Assembly (NCBI GenBank): GCA_003501385.1
Contig: DNPN01000169.1
Location: 6,622-14,122, forward strand
DNA length: 7,501 nt
Reading direction: 5' to 3'
Source: Rhizobium sp.
GTDB taxonomy: Bacteria; Pseudomonadota; Alphaproteobacteria; Rhizobiales; Rhizobiaceae
The notes beneath the pieces were generated by a model, which was not told where the DNA came from, did not search any database, and saw nothing but the letters and a program-made list of their open reading frames with translations. Of this stretch, positions 1 to 5,094 are shown piece after piece (the stretch's first letter is position 1; every line of letters starts with the position of its first letter). The position numbers and the translations under genes are program-made.

Positions 1-813
1 TTGGCGTTGCCAGCGGTGCCGGGTGTGGAGGCCGTTGGCGTGGTGGAAGCGGTGGCTGATGATGTGCAAGGCTTGCAGCCGGGAGACAGGGTTGCCTATG
101 CGGGCCTGCCAGTGGGTAGCTATGCCGCCTTCAGAAATCTCCCGGCCTCCATGGCCATCAAGCTGCCCGCCGGTTTGGCAGACATGGCTGTTGCGGGCTC
201 ATTTTTAAGAGGGTTGACTGCCCATATGCTGATGGAGCGTGTCTGCACACTCAAACCCGGACAAACCATGCTGATTCATGCTGCGGCTGGCGGTCTCGGC
301 CTGATCTTGATCCAGTGGGCAAAGCAAAAAGGGTTGAGAACAATTGGAACAGTTAGCAATGCCGACAAGGCAGAACTTGCGATTGCCCACGGCCTTGATC
401 ATCCGGTGATTTATACGCAATGCGATTTTGTAACGGAGGTTTTAAGGCTGACAGATGGCATTGGTGCGAATTACGCCATTGACGGCGTTGGTGGTGATAT
501 GCTGACCGCCACATTCGCAGCAACAAAGCTGTTTGGGACTGTCGCTTCTATCGGCCAGACGGCTGGACCACTCCCGCCAATTGATCCCAAGCTGTTGACG
601 AACCGACAGTTGATCCGGCCAAGCATTCTGGCACTGTTGGCAGATAAAGCCGCCTATCGGGATGCCGCCCAAGCCTGGCTTGATAGGCTGGCCGGGACAA
701 TCAAGGTTGAGATCGGCTCAATCTATGCGCTGACGGACGCGGCGCAGGCTCATGCCGATCTGGAGCAGCGTAGAACGACCGGCGCTGTCCGCCTCAGTGT
801 CGATGATGCGTGA
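1..813 (+). CDS. Quinone oxidoreductase, zinc-free MDR family (5' end outside window)
   Basis: This is an NAD(P)H-dependent quinone oxidoreductase of the medium-chain dehydrogenase/reductase superfamily, a soluble enzyme reducing quinones or similar carbonyl compounds. The frame is open to the window edge, and the first visible residues (PAVPGVEAVGVVEAV) match a segment that normally lies about 50-60 residues into a ~325-residue protein. The TTG at base 1 is therefore an internal Leu, not the start. The Rossmann nucleotide-binding loop is HAAAGGLGLILIQWAK (visible residues 93-108), followed by a typical GTVSNADKAELA stretch that sets cofactor preference. The Cys ligands of zinc-dependent alcohol dehydrogenases are not seen, which fits the zinc-free QOR branch. 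The C-terminus (GAVRLSVDDA) ends where the family usually ends, so the 3' end is complete. The physiological substrate cannot be read from the sequence. Confidence 0.88.
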   Translation: MALPAVPGVEAVGVVEAVADDVQGLQPGDRVAYAGLPVGSYAAFRNLPASMAIKLPAGLADMAVAGSFLRGLTAHMLMERVCTLKPGQTMLIHAAAGGLGLILIQWAKQKGLRTIGTVSNADKAELAIAHGLDHPVIYTQCDFVTEVLRLTDGIGANYAIDGVGGDMLTATFAATKLFGTVASIGQTAGPLPPIDPKLLTNRQLIRPSILALLADKAAYRDAAQAWLDRLAGTIKVEIGSIYALTDAAQAHADLEQRRTTGAVRLSVDDA

Positions 814-886
814 TCGGTGGAGAGGAAAATCGATTCCACTTTCAAGCAAGATGCGGTAGGTTCTGTATCAAATCAGGGCAAACGTC

Positions 887-1354
887 ATGTTGTTTGGGCA
901 ATCTATCTTTCAATCCGTTGTCGAGCGGCTTTCTCTTGAGGATGCGGAGAAAGGTGAGACTGCGGATGCCGTGGTGAATTATCGGGTTTCCGGTTTGAGC
1001 ACTGGTTTTGTGCAGGATACGGGCGAAACGCAGCAAGCCCCGTGTGATTGGGCGCAAGGCCAATATCTTGATTTGATGGAAGATGCGCCATGGCTACACT
1101 CTCCTGCACACATTCCAGAGCATCTTACACGGCTATCGCCCGATGAAATTGCCGTTGATCTTGGGCTGATTGCAGAAGACGATATTGCTACCCTGCAAGC
1201 CAAAAGAAGGGCGTTTGCAATGGATAATCATCCCGATCGTGTGCATGCTAATTTTGTGCAATCTGCGCACATCCGCATGACAATTGCCAACAGTCTGGTG
1301 GATGAAGCGCTACAGCGACGTGCGCCATACATGGCGAACAAAGGCTCGTTGTAG
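887..1354 (+). CDS. Small protein with J-domain-like C-terminus
   Basis: A 155-residue predicted soluble protein. Residues ~84-146 resemble a J domain: an amphipathic helix rich in Lys/Arg (TLQAKRRAFAMDNH), an HPD motif at residues 115-117 (NHPDRV), then a second helix containing RMTIANSLVDEAL. HPD is the motif by which J proteins stimulate DnaK/Hsp70 ATPase, so a co-chaperone role is possible. The N-terminal ~80 residues match nothing I recognise; they contain no signal peptide or membrane segment. The start is the first usable ATG in this frame, because an ATG at 851 in the same frame runs into TAG two codons later. The ribosome binding site is weak (AGGGC about 8 nt upstream). It lies 73 bp after the oxidoreductase and converges on the MarR gene. 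The gene call is fairly secure, the function only suggestive. Confidence 0.72.
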   Translation: MLFGQSIFQSVVERLSLEDAEKGETADAVVNYRVSGLSTGFVQDTGETQQAPCDWAQGQYLDLMEDAPWLHSPAHIPEHLTRLSPDEIAVDLGLIAEDDIATLQAKRRAFAMDNHPDRVHANFVQSAHIRMTIANSLVDEALQRRAPYMANKGSL

Positions 1355-1401
1355 CTCTTTATATGCAATAAAAGGCCGCTTGGCGCGCAACAAGCAATAA
1401 A

Positions 1402-1427
1402 GACTCGGCCTGAAAACAGGCCGAGTC
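1402..1427. terminator. Intrinsic terminator between convergent genes
   Basis: A perfect 11-bp stem (GACTCGGCCTG / CAGGCCGAGTC) closes on a 4-nt AAAA loop. Read on the minus strand it is followed by TTTATTGCTTG, a fair U-rich tail, and it begins 24 nt beyond the stop of the MarR gene, so it should terminate that transcript. On the plus strand the tail is poorer, but the hairpin also lies 47 nt after the J-domain-like gene and may act in both directions. Confidence 0.8.
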
Positions 1428-1450
1428 AATGTCTTCGAACGATGCTATTC

Positions 1451-1924
1451 TCAATCGGAGATTGACCTTAGCATTTCAATCAGCTGGTCTCTTTTGTCGG
1501 AGCCGCCAAGACGTCCAATAAATTTCTCTTCGTGCTCGCGCCATTTTGGCATGAGCTGCGCTAGGAATGCAGTTCCGGCTTCTGTCAGGTGCAAGAAATA
1601 TACACGGCGGTCCACTTCAGAACGCCGACGCTCAATCAGACCCTTTTTCTCCAGACCATCGACAATTGCGACGAAATTTGCGCGTTGAATAGCCAGAGCC
1701 TCGGCAACGTCACTCTGTTTCATGCCGGAATTTCCGGCAATCACAGACAGAACCGAGAAATCCGCTTGCCGAATGCCCTGATCCCCAAGAACGTCCTGAA
1801 AATCTTGCAAAATAGCAAGCTGCGCGCGTCGCACACGAAAGCCTAACGACAGAGCCAGAACTGAATAATCGGCAACCCCTTGCCGAGCCGCAGTTCCGTC
1901 TGCGAATATGTTATGATCAATCAT
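1451..1924 (-). CDS. MarR-family transcriptional regulator
   Basis: A 157-residue dimeric winged-helix DNA-binding protein of usual family length. The N- and C-terminal helices (about 15-45 and 120-157) would form the dimer interface. The winged helix spans ~52-117, with the recognition helix around RANFVAIVDGLEKKG (81-95) and the wing around LIERRRSEVDRRVYF (96-110), which carries the family's conserved D-R-R. There is no Cys anywhere, so the thiol-based redox sensing of OhrR-type members is excluded; a small-molecule ligand is more likely. The ATG is preceded by AAGGGG only 2 nt away, which is too close, so initiation may be weak; no better in-frame ATG lies nearby. It is transcribed toward the J-domain-like gene and away from the tRNA. 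No divergent target gene lies next to it in this window, so its regulon is unknown and autoregulation is the simplest guess. Confidence 0.88.
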   Translation of the reverse strand: MIDHNIFADGTAARQGVADYSVLALSLGFRVRRAQLAILQDFQDVLGDQGIRQADFSVLSVIAGNSGMKQSDVAEALAIQRANFVAIVDGLEKKGLIERRRSEVDRRVYFLHLTEAGTAFLAQLMPKWREHEEKFIGRLGGSDKRDQLIEMLRSISD

Positions 1925-1993
1925 AGCCCCTTAGTCAAAACCTCCCGTGATCAATGCCTCGTCCCACAACGCGGCATTTTCCGAATCTCAACG

Positions 1994-2026
1994 GTTAGAA
2001 TTTACACTTCTTAACAAGTTTCGCAA
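1994..2026 (-). promoter_or_regulatory. Candidate promoter and operator of the MarR gene
   Basis: On the minus strand TTGCGA (2026-2021), a 16-nt spacer and TAAATT (2004-1999) form a plausible sigma-70-type promoter about 75 bp upstream of the MarR start. An imperfect inverted repeat, GTTAGAA-7 nt-TTCTTAAC (1994-2015), overlaps the -10 box, as expected for an autoregulatory MarR operator. Both are pattern matches only. The rest of the 288-bp gap between the MarR gene and the tRNA shows nothing coding. Confidence 0.3.
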
Positions 2027-2146
2027 GATGATTCGTGCGATGAACTGTTCTTGAGTGTAACTATATAGCTCTAAAACAGCTTTGCCAGCAATGTCGTATG
2101 CTTGGTTGTGCTGAAGTGCGCAAATCTTCTGTGGGATAAATTCACA

Positions 2147-2177
2147 TTGACCATTGAAGAGAGGATAAGACTAGGCT
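2147..2177 (+). promoter_or_regulatory. Candidate promoter of tRNA-Arg
   Basis: TTGACC (2147-2152) matches the strong alphaproteobacterial -35 consensus. It is followed after 18-19 nt by CTAGGCT (2171-2177), an acceptable -10, placing initiation roughly 30 bp before the tRNA 5' end. The -10 is not a close match to consensus, so confidence is limited. Confidence 0.35.
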
Positions 2178-2212
2178 AAGAACCGCTTGCACCTGATGGT
2201 GCATTGCTGAAC

Positions 2213-2289
2213 GCACCCGTAGCTCAGCTGGATAGAGTGTTGGATTCCGATTCCAAAGGTCACAGGTTCGAATCCTGTCGGGTGCGCCA
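2213..2289 (+). tRNA. tRNA-Arg(CCG)
   Basis: A complete 77-nt cloverleaf. The acceptor stem is GCACCCG/CGGGTGC (2213-2219 with 2279-2285), the D stem GCTC/GAGT with a 9-nt AGCTGGATA loop, the anticodon stem TTGGA/TCCAA around loop TTCCGAT, and the T stem ACAGG/CCTGT around TTCGAAT. The discriminator is G2286 and CCA is encoded (2287-2289). The anticodon at 2247-2249 is CCG, reading the Arg codon CGG. All stems pair, so the gene should be functional. Its 3' end points at the prophage, whose last gene ends 143 bp away, making it a natural candidate for the phage attachment site. Confidence 0.97.
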
Positions 2290-2377
2290 GAAACATCACC
2301 TAAGCAATTGATTTTAAAAAAGAATTTGGCTCGTCTGAGCTGTGGCGCGGCGCGACCTTCTGGACAAAATGGCGTCA

Positions 2378-2395
2378 GCTTTCGGACACGAAAGC
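2378..2395. terminator. Hairpin after the last prophage gene, possible weak terminator
   Basis: A perfect 7-bp stem GCTTTCG/CGAAAGC with a GACA loop starts 37 nt after the stop of the formyltransferase-like gene (minus strand). No U-tract follows in either direction, so termination would be inefficient or Rho-assisted. The CGAAAGC arms also recall MuA-type transposon end motifs, but one pair of such words is not evidence of a phage end. Nothing else is recognisable between the tRNA and 2431. Confidence 0.35.
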
Positions 2396-2431
2396 AATCC
2401 CTTTGGGCCATTCAAGCCACGCCGCACGCTT

Positions 2432-2995
2432 TTATGCAACCGCTCGGCTAATCTCCTCCTGATCTTCTGCCGGAATGAAGCCGTAGGCCGATAGATGGTC
2501 GGCAGCCCTCACCAGCATCTCGACGCCCATGGGTGCAAGCGCCCTGCGCCAGAGACTGGTTGCGGTCTCACCGTTATGAATGAAACACCAGTTTTGGAAA
2601 GCGACCGGCCCGGCGTCGATGTCGTCGGTGAGGTGGTAGACGGTGCCGCCCGTGATGCGGTCTCCGGCTTTGATGGCGTCCTCAATTGAATGACGCCCTT
2701 TGTGGAGAGGCAGCAGTGATGGGTGATAGCCGATGGCGTGGGAGGCTATGCCCCTGACCTCGGCTGGAATGAAGACGAACGCGTGGGCGCAAACCAGCAG
2801 ATCAACAGGATGATCGAGAAGCGGCTGCAACCCTTCTTTTTTATAGCAGACGACCGGGAAGCCTGCCTCTATGCCCGCCGTGTGCAGCCGGTCTGTTTCG
2901 TCAGGAACGGCCACAAAACCGATCTCATACGATTGCCGGAGCTGGTCAAAGACCTGATGCGCCAACCATTTTTGACCAATGATACCAATCTTCAT
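2432..2995 (-). CDS. Formyltransferase-like enzyme, prophage cassette
   Basis: A 187-residue single-domain protein of the formyltransferase fold (PurN/Fmt N-domain family), whose members move a formyl group from 10-formyl-tetrahydrofolate to an amine. It starts with a nucleotide-fold strand (MKIGIIGQKWLA), then carries the hallmark YHPSLLPLHKGR (90-101) and TGGTVYHLTDDIDAGP (115-130). Of the usual Asn-x-His...Asp triad, His91 and Asp127 are present but the Asn position is Gly89 (GYH instead of NxH). It lacks the C-terminal tRNA-binding domain of housekeeping Fmt and has no obvious purine-pathway context. Its ATG overlaps the stop of the ABC-GNAT gene as ATGA (2992-2995), and GGAG lies 8 nt upstream, so it is the last gene of the com cassette. 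I infer that it formylates, or transfers another one-carbon group to, the product of that cassette; the substrate is unknown. The family call is firm, the role speculative. Confidence 0.85.
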   Translation of the reverse strand: MKIGIIGQKWLAHQVFDQLRQSYEIGFVAVPDETDRLHTAGIEAGFPVVCYKKEGLQPLLDHPVDLLVCAHAFVFIPAEVRGIASHAIGYHPSLLPLHKGRHSIEDAIKAGDRITGGTVYHLTDDIDAGPVAFQNWCFIHNGETATSLWRRALAPMGVEMLVRAADHLSAYGFIPAEDQEEISRAVA

Positions 2996-4095
2996 GCGCG
3001 GATCTCCGTTCCTTCAATGTAGCGGAAACCTTGGACGGCCCGGAAGTGACCGCCATAGCCCGTTTTCATGTTGGTGCCCTCGGCGCTTTGCCGTTTGCTC
3101 CCACCGTAAAGAACACTGGAAACTTGCGTCCATTTCGGGTCGCGGCGCAGTGCCGCCGCAAGGCCGGGGTGCGATGTGTGGAACAGTGTTGGCATCGGCA
3201 GGCCGTAGCGGTTTTCACCCCGCCGCCAAGCCGCGCAAACGGCATTTAGAAACCGCATCCCGACGCCCGCGCCTTGCCATTCCGGCATAACGACCAGACG
3301 GCAGGCACGGGCCTCGACCATGCCTGGCCGAGTGGAAAAGGCCACATGCGCAACAGGCTCATCATCGACAAAAGCCACGTAGCAAGTTGCCGCAATCATA
3401 TGTGGCAGCTTCAGATAATGATGCGGCTCAAAATAGCGCCACCATTGCCAATTGGTCTGGCGGATTTCCACGGTGATCTTGGGTCGTTGCCGATGACACC
3501 TCCCGGTGAACTCACCCGTTGCTGTGTCATAGACCCAATCCGGGTCGAGCCAATCGATAATGTCATAATGACAAGACAGCAGAACGGCCAGCCCTTTGGT
3601 GCGCCGCCACGCCTTGCCAAAAGCTAACGCCCCGATCTTGGCAATCTGCCGATCAACGACACTGGTGAACTCGTCAATCACGATCTCTTTCGGCTGATCG
3701 CAGACGATCCGGGCAAGGTCTGCCCGGAATTTTTCGCCGTTAGAAAGCACGGCATAGGGCCTAAGCCAGCTTGGTACAGAACCAAGCCCGACCGAGGCGA
3801 GTGCCGCCGTGGCATCGTTAAAATCACCGTCACGGGCAATCACATCAATGATCGGCTGATCGTTTGGCCAATCCAGTTTAGCGATGCGATCCGTATCAAA
3901 CATATGCTTGCCCAGCGAGGTTTTGCCCGAACCAGAAGGGCCAACAATCAAGCCAAGGCTCCAGTCCATGTCTTCAATCGGCAGATCGGCGGTCAGTTCA
4001 AAGCTGCTGCCATCCTCAACATTAAACAGGGATTTGACCCTTGCGGCGCGGTAACTGTCAAAATCCGGGCAGGAATTGGTAATGGTCAGCTTCAT
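2992..4095 (-). CDS. ABC-type ATPase fused to a GNAT acyltransferase domain
   Basis: A 367-residue fusion. The N-terminal ABC ATPase (~1-200) has Walker A GPSGSGKTS (52-60), an ABC signature LSNGEKFRADLARIV (117-131), Walker B with catalytic Glu EIVIDEF (137-143), a D-loop-like SVVDRQ and an H-loop His176 (SCHYDII). There is no membrane segment and no permease gene nearby, so this is a soluble ABC ATPase, not a transporter. The C-terminal half (~205-365) has a GNAT core, CRLVVMPEWQGAGVGMRF (265-282), with the QGAGVG acyl-CoA pyrophosphate loop (274-279). It is preceded by HHYLKLP (225-231) and followed by TSHPGL (307-312). The order matches the COG2401 architecture, an ABC ATPase fused to a predicted acetyltransferase. 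It is joined by ATGA overlaps to the gene on each side and lies downstream of com, where Mu carries the GNAT-fold DNA modifier Mom. I infer an ATP-dependent acyl modification of phage DNA or another macromolecule. Direct homology to Mom is not claimed. Confidence 0.85.
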   Translation of the reverse strand: MKLTITNSCPDFDSYRAARVKSLFNVEDGSSFELTADLPIEDMDWSLGLIVGPSGSGKTSLGKHMFDTDRIAKLDWPNDQPIIDVIARDGDFNDATAALASVGLGSVPSWLRPYAVLSNGEKFRADLARIVCDQPKEIVIDEFTSVVDRQIAKIGALAFGKAWRRTKGLAVLLSCHYDIIDWLDPDWVYDTATGEFTGRCHRQRPKITVEIRQTNWQWWRYFEPHHYLKLPHMIAATCYVAFVDDEPVAHVAFSTRPGMVEARACRLVVMPEWQGAGVGMRFLNAVCAAWRRGENRYGLPMPTLFHTSHPGLAAALRRDPKWTQVSSVLYGGSKRQSAEGTNMKTGYGGHFRAVQGFRYIEGTEIRA

Positions 4096-4295
4096 GTCAC
4101 CACCACCTTGATCTTACAGGTACGGATCGCGGTGAGTGCGTCATAGAGCAACTGTTGGGCTTTCTCGTCTTCACAAATCAGAATGACGCCCTGCTGGTGG
4201 CGATGACGGTGGCGGTTTCTGCCCGGTGCTTTGGCGGGCAATGGTGGAAGGTCAGTTTCGTTTTGCATATTATGCCGTTTTGCTTTGTCGCTCAT
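4092..4295 (-). CDS. Small hypothetical protein between com and the ABC-GNAT gene
   Basis: A 67-residue protein of unknown function. The N-terminal half is basic, with PPLPAKAPGRNRHRHRHQQG suggesting nucleic-acid binding. The C-terminal half (GVILICEDEKAQQLLYDAL, then IRTCKIKVVVT) looks like a small beta-alpha-beta unit. Its stop overlaps the ABC-GNAT start as ATGA (4092-4095). Two starts are possible. The ATG at 4295 overlaps the end of com by 26 nt in another frame; the ATG at 4268 (residue 10) follows the com TAA by one base (TAATATG), giving 58 residues. Neither has a clear Shine-Dalgarno sequence, which suggests translation depends on ribosomes leaving com or on Com itself, as mom translation depends on Com in Mu. 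It is either a partner of the ABC-GNAT protein or a coupling peptide. Coding status is supported by the overlaps rather than by recognised homology. Confidence 0.6.
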   Translation of the reverse strand: MSDKAKRHNMQNETDLPPLPAKAPGRNRHRHRHQQGVILICEDEKAQQLLYDALTAIRTCKIKVVVT

Positions 4296-4437
4296 GACGA
4301 TCTGGTGCGGGCTCGGCTGGCCTCAGATGGTTGAAGGAGCCGCAACGGCGGCATTTGATCTCGATGGTTTTTGCGATTGCGCCGTGCTCGGCTTTGAACA
4401 AAAGAGCGCGGCACGAACCGCAGTGGATATTTTCCAT
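4270..4437 (-). CDS. com: Com-family zinc-finger regulator of a Mu-like phage
   Basis: A 55-residue protein found by translating the minus strand from the ATG at 4437 to the TAA at 4270-4272. It begins MENIHCGSCRALLFKAEHG and continues with IEIKCRRCGSFNHLRP: two CxxC knuckles (Cys6/Cys9 and Cys29/Cys32), the four-Cys zinc ribbon of the Com family. Mu Com is 62 residues with the same layout (RCKNCNKLLF near the start, then an IEIRCPRCK-type knuckle). Mu Com binds its mRNA and opens a structure that hides the mom start, switching on translation of the overlapping modification gene late in infection. Here the gene likewise overlaps or abuts the next reading frame. The ribosome site is modest (GTGAG about 9 nt upstream). 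It is separated from the tail genes by a hairpin-rich gap. I am confident of the family; the RNA target here is inferred. Confidence 0.9.
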   Translation of the reverse strand: MENIHCGSCRALLFKAEHGAIAKTIEIKCRRCGSFNHLRPAEPAPDRHERQSKTA

Positions 4438-4577
4438 TTCCAAAATCTCACGACTCAGTCACAGAAATCCCGCCCTGCAGGGTACGGGTGTGACAGTTAT
4501 CGTTTAGTGCTGTCGGACGGGTCGTGACGGCAAATCTGGCCCGTCGTTAGGGTGGGAATGCACCCTGACCACCCGGC
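4438..4577 (-). promoter_or_regulatory. Hairpin-rich leader or intergenic region between tail genes and com
   Basis: This gap holds three inverted-repeat groups. First, AGGGTG/CACCCT with a 6-nt loop (4549-4566) lies 11 nt past the tail-gene stop. Second, two GACGG arms (4516-4520 and 4526-4530) can compete for one CCGTC arm (4541-4545). Third, a nested stem at 4458-4494 has outer GTCACA/TGTGAC, then CCCG/CGGG, then a perfect CCCTGCAGGG core; it ends 20 nt before the com ATG. None is followed by a U-run, so they are not classical terminators. A GANTC site (GACTC, 4452-4456) lies between the last stem and com. I see no convincing promoter. The region probably attenuates or controls entry into com. 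Confidence 0.45.
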
Positions 4578-5087
4578 TTAAACGGATGGCCAGATCACGG
4601 CATCGAAGACGGCTTGCGCAGCCTCCGATGTTTCCGCCTCGCTGATCGCCTTCTTGGCGCTGAGGCGCACTTTCTCAATGGCCGCGCCAATCATCTGCCA
4701 TTGTTCGAAAGCGGTTTTGATGATGGTGGCAACATCGGCAAGGGTTTCGCCTGTGGTTCCAACCTCGGCACTCAGCAACGGGTAATCGGCAGCATCCGGG
4801 TTTGTGGCCGAGAGGTAGTTAAGGGCTTCGGCTGACTTTTGCTGATAGGTCATCGCCTGCCCAACGCCGCCAGTAATGTATTTGAGACGTTCCGTTTCCG
4901 CCTTTGTATCAACAAGCTGTTTCAGGCGGTCTTTGGATTGCGCCAACGTCTCAGCCTCCGGTTCACGCGAGGCGTCCAGCTCTGCCAGGTATTCTGGCTC
5001 AGTGATTTCCACAGCACCGTCTGGCAACGCATAGCCCTGACCCAAAGAAACGACGCCGTTGAGCGGCAATTTGTAGAAAATGATCAT
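4578..5087 (-). CDS. Phage tail-fibre-associated protein (gpG position)
   Basis: A 169-residue protein directly after the tail fibre gene, where P2-type phages carry the fibre assembly protein gpG. It is mostly helical and acidic, with a Lys/Glu-rich helical stretch (SKDRLKQLVDTKAETERLKY), a glycine turn (ITGGVGQAMTYQQK), an Ala-rich C-terminal helix bundle, and Trp-Pro near the end (VIWPSV). This resembles the DUF4376-type proteins found beside tail fibres, though I give that only as a likely match. The ATG at 5087 is preferred because GAGG lies 5 nt upstream and overlaps the TGA of the fibre gene, giving tight coupling; a GTG at 5093 would add two residues. It probably helps trimerise or attach the fibre. 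No enzyme motif is visible. Confidence 0.7.
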   Translation of the reverse strand: MIIFYKLPLNGVVSLGQGYALPDGAVEITEPEYLAELDASREPEAETLAQSKDRLKQLVDTKAETERLKYITGGVGQAMTYQQKSAEALNYLSATNPDAADYPLLSAEVGTTGETLADVATIIKTAFEQWQMIGAAIEKVRLSAKKAISEAETSEAAQAVFDAVIWPSV

Positions 5088-5094
5088 GAACACC

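Noticed and set aside
814..886. A short GTGGA/TCCAC dyad and possible promoter between the oxidoreductase and the J-domain-like gene
   Set aside because: The stem is 5 bp with a 13-nt loop and there is no U-tract; no convincing -35/-10 pair was found.
2142..2411. An 89-codon minus-strand frame with a PDRIRTCDLWNRNPTLYPAEL segment
   Set aside because: It is the translation of the strand opposite tRNA-Arg. This peptide is a well-known spurious product of frames running antisense to tRNA genes, so it is not a gene.
2432..2995. Annotation as methionyl-tRNA formyltransferase (fmt) or purN
   Set aside because: It is only 187 residues, lacks the Fmt C-terminal domain, has Gly at the catalytic Asn position and belongs to a phage cassette, so a housekeeping name would mislead.
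2992..4095. Annotation as an ABC transporter ATPase
   Set aside because: The protein is fused to a GNAT domain and no membrane permease or binding protein lies nearby, so a transport role is unsupported.
4221..4239. A GCCCG/CGGGC hairpin with a 9-nt loop inside the small gene, considered as a Com target
   Set aside because: The stem is only 5 bp and lies well inside the coding region, 27 nt past the second ATG; in GC-rich coding DNA this is expected by chance.
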